A DNA stretch of 54,178 bases from Oscillospiraceae bacterium (GTDB lineage: Bacteria; Bacillota; Clostridia; Oscillospirales; Oscillospiraceae). Position 1 is the first letter of the stretch; each line of letters opens with the position of its first letter. Made by a program: the position numbers and the translations under genes. The stretch covers positions 1-54,178 of the forward strand of contig SVLT01000016.1 of assembly GCA_015067845.1 (NCBI GenBank). Reading direction: 5' to 3'. The notes below the pieces were generated by a model. It was not told where the DNA came from. It ran no database searches and saw only the letters and a program-made list of their open reading frames with translations. Positions 33,915 through 42,807 of the stretch are shown here, in pieces.

Positions 33915-35411
33915 ATGGCTCAATTTGTTACCCTCCGGGCATCCGGCCTGGAAAAGATCCGTGAAATCGACCAGCGCCTGGTTTCCTACAACGTGGAAAT
34001 GACCGAAGTGACCGGCGGCACCTTCTGGAAGGCTTACACCGAAGCTCAGGTGGACGGCACCGAAGAATTCCCCGTGATCCGTGACTGGACCAACATGGGC
34101 AACCTGCAGCAGTGGTACGAACCCATCGACACCACCAATCCCCGGCTTATCAAACTGGCCAAGGATCTGGGTGTCGCCTGGGTCCGTGTGTCCGGCACCT
34201 GGGCCAACAAGACCTACTACGATTTCGACGGCCACACCGGCGGCGTGGTGCCGGAAGGGTTCCAGAACCTGCTGACCAAGCAGCAATGGCTGAATCTGCT
34301 GGATTTCGTCCGGGCCATTGACGGCAAGCTGTTGGTGTCCATTGCCAACTGCCCCGGCATCCACAAGGCCGACGAGCCCATGCCCTTTGACCAGGCGGAG
34401 CTGCTGTTCAAGACCTCCAAGGAATACGGCGTGCCCATCAGCGCCGCCGAATTCACCAACGAACCCAACCTCATCGCCCTGAGCGGTCTGCCCCAGGGTT
34501 ACACCCCCGCCGATCACGCCCGGGATCATGACCTGTTTGGTGCCTGGCTGCGGGAGAACTATCCCGAGTGTCTGTTCGTGGGTCCCTGCACCGTAGGCGA
34601 CATCAATCTGTTCGGTGCCCTCAGCGGCGCTGGCGGCGGCATGGCGGCCGGCTTCCAGATCGTAACCACCGAACAGCTCCTGGGCGACTACAAGTCCCCC
34701 ATGGATGTGTTCAGCTATCACTATTACAACGGTGTTTCCGAGCGCGGCGCCGCCATGGGCGGCCATTGGCCCTATGAGGCGGCCCTCAGCGAGCAGTATC
34801 TGGCTGTGGCCGGCAACTGCGCGCGGCAGTATCTGGCCCGGCGGGACAAGTATGTTCCCGGCGGTCAGATGTGGGTCACCGAGTCCGGCGATGCCGGCTG
34901 CGGCGGCAACACCTGGGCCTCCACCTATGTGGACGTTCCCCGGACGCTGAATGAGCTGGGCGATTTCTGCACCGTCACCGACGGCGTGATCTTCCATAAC
35001 ACCCTGGCTTCTTCCGACTACGGCTACCTGAAGCACGGCACTTTCCTGCCCCGGCCCAACTATTTTGCCGTTCTGCTGTGGAACCGGCTCATGGGCAGCA
35101 CCTGCTACGCTTCCGGTGAAGAGATCCGGGAGGGTGCCCATGTATACGCCCACTCCCGTAAGGATGGTCAGGAAGGCTACACCTATCTGGTGATCAACAA
35201 TTCCAAGGAAGTGACCACCCTGGAACTGCCCAAGGATGCCACCGTTTATGCCCTCACCGGCAACGGCAAGCTCCGCTCCCGGACCATGTTGCTCAACGGC
35301 CGGGCCCTGGTGCTGGGCGAGAATGACGAACTGCCGGCTCTGGACGGCGCGGCCGTTCCCGCAGGCACGTTGGAAGTTCAGCCCGGCGGCTGTACCTTCG
35401 TGGTGCTGTAA
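33915..35411 (+). CDS. GH79-like glycoside hydrolase
   Basis: 498 residues without a signal peptide, so intracellular. The acid/base region AAEFTNEPN and the nucleophile region MWVTESGDAGCGG follow the heparanase/beta-glucuronidase (GH79, clan A) order, and a beta-sandwich ending resembles the family's C-terminal domain. The start is the ATG at 33915 after GAGGAG. Likely acts on uronic-acid-containing oligosaccharides already taken up. GH39-like activity cannot be excluded. The neighbouring MFS transporter may import the substrate. Confidence 0.75.
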   Translation: MAQFVTLRASGLEKIREIDQRLVSYNVEMTEVTGGTFWKAYTEAQVDGTEEFPVIRDWTNMGNLQQWYEPIDTTNPRLIKLAKDLGVAWVRVSGTWANKTYYDFDGHTGGVVPEGFQNLLTKQQWLNLLDFVRAIDGKLLVSIANCPGIHKADEPMPFDQAELLFKTSKEYGVPISAAEFTNEPNLIALSGLPQGYTPADHARDHDLFGAWLRENYPECLFVGPCTVGDINLFGALSGAGGGMAAGFQIVTTEQLLGDYKSPMDVFSYHYYNGVSERGAAMGGHWPYEAALSEQYLAVAGNCARQYLARRDKYVPGGQMWVTESGDAGCGGNTWASTYVDVPRTLNELGDFCTVTDGVIFHNTLASSDYGYLKHGTFLPRPNYFAVLLWNRLMGSTCYASGEEIREGAHVYAHSRKDGQEGYTYLVINNSKEVTTLELPKDATVYALTGNGKLRSRTMLLNGRALVLGENDELPALDGAAVPAGTLEVQPGGCTFVVL

Positions 35412-35427
35412 AATCTTACAAAACAGA

Positions 35428-35466
35428 GATCCGAACCCGGCCGGGTTCGGATCTTTTCTGTCTTTA
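35428..35466. terminator. Bidirectional terminator
   Basis: GATCCGAACCCGG (35428-35440) directly abuts its exact inverse CCGGGTTCGGATC (35441-35453) and is followed by TTTTCTGTCTTT. It separates the glycosidase gene from the convergent citrate operon. Confidence 0.85.
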
Positions 35467-35534
35467 TGTCGAAAATTGGGGATGATGGTATGCCTTACGG
35501 CAATACCGCAGAGGCGGCATAATAAAATTGAACA

Positions 35535-36638
35535 TCACAGCAGAGCCATCAGCGCATCCGTATATTCCGCGCAGGTGGCGCCCCCGGGGCCTGGGGTCAG
35601 AGGGCAGGTATGCAGGGCCGTTTCCAGCCGTTGGGCGGCCTCCTGGCGGCAGATGTGCCGCAGAAGGAGTACCAGCGCATTGAGGATGCTCTTGGGGCTG
35701 GCATACTGACCCAGGCCCTCTTCCATGAGCCGGGGGGCGGAGCCGTGGATGGCTTCGAACATGGCAAAACGGTCTCCGATATTGGCGCTGCCGGCGGTAC
35801 CCACACCACCCTGGATCTGGGCGGCTTCGTCGGTGAGGATATCGCCGTAGAGGTTGGGCAGCAGGAACACCTGGAAGCGGCTGCGGATGGCCGGGTCCAC
35901 CAAATTGGCGGTCATGATGTCGATATACCAATCGTCCACGGTGATGCCGGGGTAATCTTCTGCGATCTCGTGACAGATCCGGGTGAATTTACCGTCGGTC
36001 TTTTTCATGATATTGGCCTTGGTGACGATGGAAAGCCGGGTCTTGCCGTTGTTTTTGGCGTATTCAAAGGCGGCACGGGCGATCCGGCGGGTGCCTTCGT
36101 CGGTGGTGACTTTGAAATCCACCGCCATCCCCGGCAGGTCCAGGCCCCGGCTGCCCAGGACGTATTCCCCTTCCGTGTTCTCACGGAAGAAGATCCAGTC
36201 GATGCCCTCTTCAGGGATAGCCACGGGGCGGACATTGGCGTACAGGTCCAATGCCCGGCGCAGCGTCACGTTGGCCGACTCCATGGTGCCGCCCATGGGG
36301 GTGGTGGTGGGGCCTTTGAGCAGGACGTCGCATGCTTTGATGGCATCCAGCACCGCCGTGGGCACCGGCTGGCCCAGGGCCATGCGGTTTTCGATGGTGA
36401 GGCCCTCAATGGGCCGCAGGAGGATGCTGCCGGCGGCGATCTCATCCGCCAGCAAATGGCCCAGGACCCGGACGGCCGCCTTCATGATGATGGGGCCGAT
36501 GCCGTCGCCGTCGATGAGGCCGATGGTGACGGTTTCTTTTTTGGTAAAATCCACCTTTTCGGCAGACATGCCGGCGATTCTCGCCTGCTGTTCTTCCAGG
36601 AGGAGCTTAAAGGCTTCGCATGCTTGTTGGATGTTCAT
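35535..36638 (-). CDS. icd: Isocitrate dehydrogenase (NAD(P))
   Basis: 367 residues of the isocitrate/isopropylmalate dehydrogenase family. GDGIGP starts the fold; TTPMGGTMESANVTLRR and NTEGEYV form the substrate site; IVTKANIMK, LPNLYGDILTDE and FEAIHGSAPR are typical. The substrate-site pattern and gene neighbours point to isocitrate rather than isopropylmalate. It makes 2-oxoglutarate from isocitrate. Last gene of the operon after aconitase; start follows AAAGGGTGAT. Coenzyme choice was not determined. Confidence 0.88.
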   Translation of the reverse strand: MNIQQACEAFKLLLEEQQARIAGMSAEKVDFTKKETVTIGLIDGDGIGPIIMKAAVRVLGHLLADEIAAGSILLRPIEGLTIENRMALGQPVPTAVLDAIKACDVLLKGPTTTPMGGTMESANVTLRRALDLYANVRPVAIPEEGIDWIFFRENTEGEYVLGSRGLDLPGMAVDFKVTTDEGTRRIARAAFEYAKNNGKTRLSIVTKANIMKKTDGKFTRICHEIAEDYPGITVDDWYIDIMTANLVDPAIRSRFQVFLLPNLYGDILTDEAAQIQGGVGTAGSANIGDRFAMFEAIHGSAPRLMEEGLGQYASPKSILNALVLLLRHICRQEAAQRLETALHTCPLTPGPGGATCAEYTDALMALL

Positions 36639-36707
36639 GGTATCACCCTTTCGAGTTTCAGTTTATTCGCTGTGGTTTTTCAATCGTCGGCTGTACGCTG
36701 ATCCCGA

Positions 36708-38633
36708 TCAGCAGCCACCGGATTTGGTATAGTTCAGCAGGCCGCCGGCCAGGATGATCTTCTGCTGGCGCAGGGAAAGATCGCATTTGGCCCGGAAGGT
36801 GCGGCCGGCGGTACGGTCCGCCACCGTCAGTTCCCCGGCGGCCATCCCGGCGGTGAGGTGGGAGATCAGCAGTTCATGGTCCTGCTGCAGCAGGTCATAA
36901 TCCGCCGGGTCTGCAAAAGTCAGGGGCAGGATGCCGGCGTTGATCAGGTTGGCCTGATGGATCCGGGCGAAGCTCTTGCCTATGACACAGCGGATGCCCA
37001 GGTACATGGGCACCAGGGCGGCGTGTTCCCGGGAGGAACCCTGGCCGTAATTGCTGCCGCCGATGATGACCCCGTCCCCGGCCGCCCGGGCCCGGGTCGG
37101 GAATTCCGGATCGCAAACTTCAAAGCAGAACCAGCTCAGGTAAGGAATATTGGAGCGGTAAGGCAGGATCCTGGCGCCGGCCGGCATAATATGGTCGGTG
37201 GTGATATTGTCCCCCACCTTCAGCACCGCCCGGACCGTCAGTTCCTCCGTAAAGGGCCGGGACACAGGGAAAGGCTTGATATTGGGGCCGCGGAGGACCT
37301 CCACGGCGTCGCCATCCTCTGCCGGGGGCAGGACGGCGGAATCGTCCACATGGAAAATCTCCGGCAGAGCCACCGGTTCCATGGGCGCCAGGGTGGTGGG
37401 GTCCGTGATATAGCCGGTCAGGGCAGAGGCCACCGCCGTTTCCGGGGACACCAGATAGACCCGGCCATCCCGGGTGCCGCTGCGGCCGGTGAAATTGCGG
37501 TTGAAGGTCCGCAGGGAGATGCCGCCGGAATTGGGGGCGAAACCCATGCCGATGCAGGGGCCGCAGGCGCATTCCAGCAGACGGGCGCCGCTGGCCAGGA
37601 TGTGGGTCAGATCGCCGCTTTGGGCCAGCATGGTCAGCACCTGCCGGGAGCCCGGGGACACGGACATGCTGACCCCCGGTGCCACGGTCCTGCCCCGGAG
37701 CATGGCGGCCACTTTCCGCATATCCTGCAAAGAGGAATTGGTGCAGGAGCCGATGCAGATCTGGTCCACCGGGACATCCTTCAGGGAGGACACCGGCACC
37801 ACATTATCGGGGCTGTGGGGGCAGGCAATGAGGGGCTCCAGCGTGGAAAGGTCGATCTCAATGACGCGGTCGTAACGGGCATCGGGGTCGGCGGCCAGAG
37901 GGATGTAGTCAGCTTCCCTGCCCTGGGCTTGCAAAAAGGCCCTGGTTACTTCATCCGAGGGGAAAATGGAGGTGGTGGCTCCCAACTCGGTGCCCATATT
38001 GGTGACGGTGGCCCGTTCCGGGACCGTGAGGGTCTCCACGCCGGGGCCTCCCCACTCCATAATGGCGCCCACGCCGCCCTTGACGGACAAGATCCGCAGG
38101 ATCTCCAGGCTCACGTCCTTGGCGGTGACGTAAGGGCGGAGTCTGCCCGTCAGGTGGACCTTGAACATTTTGGGCATGGTGATGTAATATGCGCCGCCGC
38201 CCATGGCCACGGCCACATCCAGGCCGCCGGCGCCGAAGGCCAGCATGCCCAAACCGCCGGCGGTGGGGGTATGGGAATCGGAGCCGATGAGGGTCTTGCC
38301 GGGACGGCCGAAGCGCTCCAGGTGGACCTGGTGGCAGATGCCGTTGCCGGGACGGGAGAAATAGACGCCGTGTTTGGCGGCCACGGTCTGCAGATAGCGG
38401 TGGTCATCGGCATTTTCAAAGCCGCATTGGAGGGTATTGTGGTCCACATAGGCAACGGACAGTTCGGTTTTCACCCGGGGGATGCCCATGGTCTCAAATT
38501 CCAGATAGGCCATGGTGCCGGTGGCATCCTGGGTCAGGGTCTGATCGATCCGCAATGCCACTTCGCTGCCGGGGGTCATGTCGCCTGCCACCAGGTGGGA
38601 AGCGATGATCTTCTGTGCAAGGGTCATTCCCAT
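36708..38633 (-). CDS. acn: Aconitate hydratase
   Basis: 641 residues, the short clostridial type. Fe-S ligands lie in CIGSCTNSS and in ECACGPCIGMG. DSHTPTAGG and the C-terminal swivel block GSNYGQGSSREHAAL are present. It converts citrate to isocitrate. The start chosen is the ATG at 38633 after GGAGG; a TTG at 38648 would overlap the regulator more deeply. The ribosome site lies in the regulator's last codons, so translation is coupled. Confidence 0.93.
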   Translation of the reverse strand: MGMTLAQKIIASHLVAGDMTPGSEVALRIDQTLTQDATGTMAYLEFETMGIPRVKTELSVAYVDHNTLQCGFENADDHRYLQTVAAKHGVYFSRPGNGICHQVHLERFGRPGKTLIGSDSHTPTAGGLGMLAFGAGGLDVAVAMGGGAYYITMPKMFKVHLTGRLRPYVTAKDVSLEILRILSVKGGVGAIMEWGGPGVETLTVPERATVTNMGTELGATTSIFPSDEVTRAFLQAQGREADYIPLAADPDARYDRVIEIDLSTLEPLIACPHSPDNVVPVSSLKDVPVDQICIGSCTNSSLQDMRKVAAMLRGRTVAPGVSMSVSPGSRQVLTMLAQSGDLTHILASGARLLECACGPCIGMGFAPNSGGISLRTFNRNFTGRSGTRDGRVYLVSPETAVASALTGYITDPTTLAPMEPVALPEIFHVDDSAVLPPAEDGDAVEVLRGPNIKPFPVSRPFTEELTVRAVLKVGDNITTDHIMPAGARILPYRSNIPYLSWFCFEVCDPEFPTRARAAGDGVIIGGSNYGQGSSREHAALVPMYLGIRCVIGKSFARIHQANLINAGILPLTFADPADYDLLQQDHELLISHLTAGMAAGELTVADRTAGRTFRAKCDLSLRQQKIILAGGLLNYTKSGGC

Positions 38634-38637
38634 AACA

Positions 38638-39276
38638 TCATCCTCCAAACATATGGGCTTTGGCGTTGGCGATATGGCGGTCCGTCAGTTCGGCGGCCCG
38701 GTCCGCATCGCCGGCCATAATGGCTTCAAAAATGGCCCGGTGTTCCGCCATGGTCACCGTGGCCCGGTCATGGTCCTCCATGGCCAGTCTGCGGTAGCGG
38801 CGGGTCTTGCGGTGGAGGGGCTGGAGGGTGTCTTTGACCACGGTGCGGCCGCTGAAGCGGCAGATGGCATCGTGGAAATCGTCATCGGCCCGGCGCAGGC
38901 GCTCCACGTCCCACTTGGTATAGTAGAAGTCCTGGAGGTCCACGATGTGGGCCAGCTCCGCCCGGCCCTCTTCCGTAATGTTCAGGGCCGCGTAATAGGA
39001 GGCCAGGGCCTCCACCCGCTGGCGGATATTCATGATGTCCAGCAGGTCGTCCTCGGTGATGCCCAGGACCACGCTGCCTTTGCCGCTGTCCTCGATGAGA
39101 CCTTCATGCTCCAATCGCCGGAGGGCCTCCCGGATGGGGGTGCGGCTGACCCCCAGCTCTTCCACCAGGCGCAGTTCCGTCAGCACTTCACCCCGGGCGT
39201 ACACGCCGTGGATGATGTCATTTTCCAATTTATCAAACACCTGGTCCGCCAGGGATGTGGTTTTGAAATTTTTCAT
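38638..39276 (-). CDS. FadR-type GntR-family regulator
   Basis: 212 residues. The N-terminal winged helix (LVEELGVSRTPIREALRRLEHEGL) is of GntR type and the C-terminal FCD domain carries Asp/His metal ligands (DDFHD, AEHRAI, DRHIANA). Start follows AAAGGAGT. It sits between the citrate synthase and aconitase genes, and a perfect ATTGTATACAAT palindrome overlaps the operon's promoter. Most likely it represses its own operon and responds to citrate or a related acid (inference). Confidence 0.9.
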   Translation of the reverse strand: MKNFKTTSLADQVFDKLENDIIHGVYARGEVLTELRLVEELGVSRTPIREALRRLEHEGLIEDSGKGSVVLGITEDDLLDIMNIRQRVEALASYYAALNITEEGRAELAHIVDLQDFYYTKWDVERLRRADDDFHDAICRFSGRTVVKDTLQPLHRKTRRYRRLAMEDHDRATVTMAEHRAIFEAIMAGDADRAAELTDRHIANAKAHMFGG

Positions 39277-39296
39277 GGCGCAGACTCCTTTTCCGT

Positions 39297-40664
39297 TCAG
39301 AACCGGCCGGGAGCCAGATTCCGGACTTGCTCTTCCAGTTCCTTATCCGTCAGGACCGTTTGACGGCCGTCCTCATACTGCAGGTCCACCCAGCCCTTCA
39401 GGGCCAGGACCAGGGGGTCCCGTTTGTCCACCCGGCTCTCCCCTTCCAGGCCGTATTTCTGGTTGACCCAATAGGCGATGCCCGCCAGACCGGAGGTCTT
39501 GCTGATCTGGACCGATGCGGGCCGGCCCAGGATCTTTTTGGTGTTGAAGATGGTGTAGATCTCTTCATCCTTCATGAGACCGTCGGCATGGATGCCGGCC
39601 CGGGTCTGATTGAAGCTGCTGCCGGCGAAGGGGGTCATGGGGGGGATCCGGTAGCCGATCTCATTGGTAAAATAGTCGGCGATCTCGGTAATCACCGTGG
39701 TATCCATGCCGTCCAGGGAGCCCCGGAGGGCGGCGTACTCAAAGACCATGGCTTCCAGGGGGACGTTGCCGGTGCGTTCGCCGATGCCCAGGAGGGAGCA
39801 ATTGACGGCGCCGGCGCCATAGAGCCAGGCGGTGGAGGCGTTGGCCACGGCCTTATAGAAATCGTTGTGGCCGTGCCATTCCAGGCATTGGCTGGGGACG
39901 TCGGCATAATGCTGAAGGCCGTAAATGATGCCGGCCACGGACCGGGGCATGGCCGCCTCGGTATAGGGCACGCCGTAACCCATGGTGTCGCAGGCCCGGA
40001 TCTTCACCGGGATCCCTGCCTCCCGGGACAGGGCCTGGAGTTCGTTGACGAAGGGCACCACGAAGCCGTAGAAATCCGCCCGGGTGATGTCCTCCAGGTG
40101 GCAGCGGGGAATGACACCGGCGCTGAAGGCATCTTTGACGGTGCCCAAATATTGGTCCAGGACCTGGCTGCGGGTCATGTGCATCTTTTTGAAAATGTGG
40201 TAGTCGGAGCAACTGACCAAAATGCCGGTCTCCCGGATGCCCATATCCTTGACCAGCTTGAAATCCTCCCGGCTGGCCCGGATCCAGGTGGTGATCTCCG
40301 GGAATCGCAGGTCCAGGGCCATGCATTTTTCCACGGCCTCCCGGTCCTTTTTGCTGTAAATGAAGAATTCGCTCTGGCGGATGATGCCGAAGGGGCCGCC
40401 CAGCTTACTCAGCAGTTTATAGATATGGACAATCTGGTCCACGGAATAAGGTTCCACGGACTGCTGACCGTCCCGCAGGGAGGTGTCGGTGATCCAGATC
40501 TCTTCCGGCATCCCCATGGGCACCCGGCGGTGGTTAAAGGCCACCTTGGGGACGGTGTCATAGGAATACACATCCCGGTGCAGATTGGGTTCGGCCACGT
40601 CCTGCAGGGAATATTTGTAGGATTTGTGTTCCAGCAGATTGGTTTTGGACGAGATTTCAAGCAT
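39297..40664 (-). CDS. Re-type citrate synthase (homocitrate synthase family)
   Basis: 455 residues of the DRE-TIM family: TDTSLRDGQQS with the metal Asp, CHLEDITRADF, and EWHGHNDF with metal His residues; FAGSSFNQTRAGIHADGL closes the site. The length, the long N-terminus (LLEHKSYKYS) and linkage to aconitase and isocitrate dehydrogenase match Re-citrate synthase of clostridia rather than isopropylmalate or homocitrate synthase. It condenses acetyl-CoA with oxaloacetate. First gene of the operon, with AAAGGAG before the ATG. The reaction is assigned by context. Confidence 0.85.
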   Translation of the reverse strand: MLEISSKTNLLEHKSYKYSLQDVAEPNLHRDVYSYDTVPKVAFNHRRVPMGMPEEIWITDTSLRDGQQSVEPYSVDQIVHIYKLLSKLGGPFGIIRQSEFFIYSKKDREAVEKCMALDLRFPEITTWIRASREDFKLVKDMGIRETGILVSCSDYHIFKKMHMTRSQVLDQYLGTVKDAFSAGVIPRCHLEDITRADFYGFVVPFVNELQALSREAGIPVKIRACDTMGYGVPYTEAAMPRSVAGIIYGLQHYADVPSQCLEWHGHNDFYKAVANASTAWLYGAGAVNCSLLGIGERTGNVPLEAMVFEYAALRGSLDGMDTTVITEIADYFTNEIGYRIPPMTPFAGSSFNQTRAGIHADGLMKDEEIYTIFNTKKILGRPASVQISKTSGLAGIAYWVNQKYGLEGESRVDKRDPLVLALKGWVDLQYEDGRQTVLTDKELEEQVRNLAPGRF

Positions 40665-40693
40665 AGACGGGACTCCTTTCGGACTGTTGTATT

Positions 40694-40705
40694 ATTGTAT
40701 ACAAT
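40694..40705. promoter_or_regulatory. GntR/FadR-type operator candidate
   Basis: ATTGTATACAAT is a perfect palindrome overlapping the -10 box and the likely transcription start of the citrate operon. FCD-type GntR regulators commonly bind TTGTATACAA-like sites. Confidence 0.7.
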
Positions 40706-40731
40706 TATACTTGTATCTCAGGTTTTGTCAA
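40704..40731 (-). promoter_or_regulatory. Sigma-A promoter of the citrate operon
   Basis: Perfect TTGACA (40731-40726) and perfect TATAAT (40709-40704), 16-bp spacer, 40 bases before the ATG. Confidence 0.88.
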
Positions 40732-40798
40732 GCACCAAGATACCAAAGTCTCCTTTTAAGAAATCGGGTGAAAAATCCAATGTTTTTACTGAAAACTG

Positions 40799-40827
40799 TT
40801 GTATTTTTCTTACATCCGTGGTATACT
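40799..40827 (+). promoter_or_regulatory. Promoter of the DivIVA-like gene
   Basis: TTGTAT (40799-40804), 17-bp spacer, TATACT (40822-40827), 33 bases before the ATG. Confidence 0.7.
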
Positions 40828-40859
40828 TTCCCAAAAGGCAGAAAAAAGGAGGATCTCCT

Positions 40860-41462
40860 ATGGCAACATCTATCAATTTCCGCAGTTCCATCGGCGGTTT
40901 TAACCGGGAGGACGTGGTCCACTATATCGAGTATATGAACTCCAAGCACAGCGCGCAGGTCAATCAGTTGACCAACCAGTTGGAGGAGCTGCGGCAGGAG
41001 GTGGAACGGCTGAAGGCTCTGCCGGATCTGGCTGAAACCGTAGCCGCCCTGGAGACCCGTCTGGAGGAGGCCAACGGACAGATCGCTTCCCTGGAATCCC
41101 AGAATGCAGCCCTGACCCAGCAGCGCAACGAGGCCCAGGCCCAGGTGGAACACGCCAAGGCCCTCCAGGCCGAACGGGCTGCCCGGGAACTGGCTACCAT
41201 GGAGCTGGAGGCATACCGCCGGGCCGAGCAGGCCGAACGGGCCGCCAAGGCACGGGCCGAGCAGATCTATCAGCAGGCAACCGGCACCCTGGCCCAGGCC
41301 ACCAATCAGGTGGATGCCGCCGCCAACAGCTTCAAGCAGATCGCCGAACAGGTGAATCAGCAGATGGCCCTGCTGCAGGTGGCTGTGGACACCGGCAAGA
41401 ATGCCCTGCTGGATGCCGCCACCACCATGTATTCCATCCGCACCGAGAATTCCGCAGAATAA
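40860..41462 (+). CDS. DivIVA-like coiled-coil protein
   Basis: 200 residues. The N-terminal RSSIGGFNREDVVHYIEYMN resembles the membrane-binding start of DivIVA/GpsB-like proteins. Residues about 45-170 are a long coiled coil rich in Ala, Glu and Gln. The ATG at 40860 follows AAGGAGG; the larger frame around it is read-through of antisense sequence. Possible role in cell pole or division organisation (family-level inference). Confidence 0.85.
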   Translation: MATSINFRSSIGGFNREDVVHYIEYMNSKHSAQVNQLTNQLEELRQEVERLKALPDLAETVAALETRLEEANGQIASLESQNAALTQQRNEAQAQVEHAKALQAERAARELATMELEAYRRAEQAERAAKARAEQIYQQATGTLAQATNQVDAAANSFKQIAEQVNQQMALLQVAVDTGKNALLDAATTMYSIRTENSAE

Positions 41463-41468
41463 CACAGC

Positions 41469-41498
41469 CGGGCCCACCTGTGTGGGCCCGTTCATTTT
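41469..41498 (+). terminator. Terminator after the DivIVA-like gene
   Basis: CGGGCCCAC-CTGT-GTGGGCCCG followed by TTCATTTT. Confidence 0.8.
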
Positions 41499-41511
41499 CC
41501 GGAGGGTACTT

Positions 41512-42504
41512 ATGAAGATCTATCGTTCCGCGCTTTTCACGCAGTTTCGCTGCATCGCCGGGGATTGCCCCGATAGCTGCTGCAAAGAATGGGGCGTGAC
41601 CGTTGACGACGGGGCCGCCGCCCTTTACCGCGCATTGCCGGGGGCCCTGGGAGACCGGCTGCGGCAAGTATTGAAGGACGATAACGGTGTGACGGTGATG
41701 GAGATCATCGACGGCCGCTGTCCCATGTGGCGCACCGACGGGCTGTGCCGCATCCAGGCGGAGCTTGGCCATGAGGCGCTGTGCAAGACCTGCCGGGAAT
41801 TTCCCCGTTTGACCCACGATTACGGCGATTTTCAGGAATGGGGCCTGGAACTGAGCTGCCCGGAAGCGGCGCGGCTGATCCTGGAGTCCCCTACCCTGCC
41901 GCCGGACGTTTTGGAAACTCCCCAGGAAGGGGCCGCCGAATACGACGAGGACGTGATGGCTCTCCTGCGCGGCAGCCGCCCCGGGGCCTGCGCCCTGCTG
42001 GAGCAGTGGCCGCTGCCGGAGGGATTGGCGCTGCTGCTGATGTATGCTTACCATATCCAGGCCCAGATCGACGGCGGTGAGATCGTACCCTTCGATGCCG
42101 GGGCCGCATTGGCAGAAGCCCGGGGATTTGCCGGCAAGGGGTCCATGGCGGAGGTTCTGGCATTTTACGGGACCCTGGAGGTCCTCTCCCCGCAATGGCC
42201 CGCCCGCTTGCATAGGCCGGCGCCATCCCCATGGGAGACCCGGCACCGGGCCCTGGCCCGGTATTTCGTAGAGCGGTACTGGCTCCAGGCCGTGGCAGAC
42301 TACGATCTGGTTTCCAGGGCAAAGCTGGCCGTGGTATCCTGCCTGGTGATCCGGGCCTTGGGCGGCGATCTTCTGCAGACCGCCCAGGCTTATTCCAAAG
42401 AGATCGAAAACGATCCGGACAACATCGATGCCCTCCTGGACGGCGCCTATACCTGCCCCGCCTTCACGGACGAAAAACTCCTGGGCTTGCTCCTGAAACC
42501 CTAA
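41512..42504 (+). CDS. FliB-like flagellin lysine-N-methylase family protein
   Basis: 330 residues. The cysteine cluster FRCIAGDCPDSCCKEW near the N-terminus, then CPMWRTDGLCRIQ and CKTCREFPR, fit the FliB/YkgJ-like Fe-S family annotated as flagellin lysine-N-methylase. No flagellar gene is seen in the window, so the substrate may be another surface protein. Start at the ATG at 41512 after GGAGG. Confidence 0.82.
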   Translation: MKIYRSALFTQFRCIAGDCPDSCCKEWGVTVDDGAAALYRALPGALGDRLRQVLKDDNGVTVMEIIDGRCPMWRTDGLCRIQAELGHEALCKTCREFPRLTHDYGDFQEWGLELSCPEAARLILESPTLPPDVLETPQEGAAEYDEDVMALLRGSRPGACALLEQWPLPEGLALLLMYAYHIQAQIDGGEIVPFDAGAALAEARGFAGKGSMAEVLAFYGTLEVLSPQWPARLHRPAPSPWETRHRALARYFVERYWLQAVADYDLVSRAKLAVVSCLVIRALGGDLLQTAQAYSKEIENDPDNIDALLDGAYTCPAFTDEKLLGLLLKP

Positions 42505-42724
42505 CGCAGATCCATTTCGGAGATCGCGACCCCTGCCAACCGCCGTGCATGGCCGCCCGAACCGCATGCAGCCAACGGCAAGGATCATGGCAAAGCAGGC
42601 TGCAGGATACTCGGTTCCGTCACAGTCCGGAAATCCCCAGTCCATCCGGCAGGTTTCTCCCGGTTCTGCAGCGAACCGGCCGCCACGATCGCCCTGTTAA
42701 CAGCGCCTCCGTCCAACTTCGTAC
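42505..42724. other. Region upstream of the nuclease gene
   Basis: No gene seen. Together with 42725-42807 this makes a 303-base gap. Minus- and plus-strand frames here are short and lack ribosome sites. The only clear signal is the Crp/Fnr-type site at 42725-42740. Confidence 0.5.
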
Positions 42725-42740
42725 TGTGAGATGAATCACA
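42725..42740. promoter_or_regulatory. Crp/Fnr-family operator candidate
   Basis: TGTGA-GATGAA-TCACA is an exact match to the TGTGA-N6-TCACA consensus, 68 bases before the ATG of the DUF1887 nuclease gene. A promoter near TGATAAAG downstream is not convincing. Confidence 0.5.
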
Positions 42741-42807
42741 CCTGATAAAGAGAGAAAGGTATCCAAACGAAAGAGCTGAAAACATCTATGTCGAGGATCA
42801 TGAAGCT

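Noticed and set aside
33882..35153. Minus-strand frame of 423 codons opposite the glycosidase
   Set aside because: The plus-strand protein has catalytic motifs, a promoter and a terminator; the minus frame has none.
36858..38720. 620-codon plus-strand frame opposite aconitase
   Set aside because: Shadow of a GC-rich gene; the aconitase motifs lie on the minus strand.
39327..41462. 711-codon frame ending at the DivIVA-like gene
   Set aside because: Its first 510 codons are antisense to citrate synthase; the true start is the ATG at 40860 with AAGGAGG.
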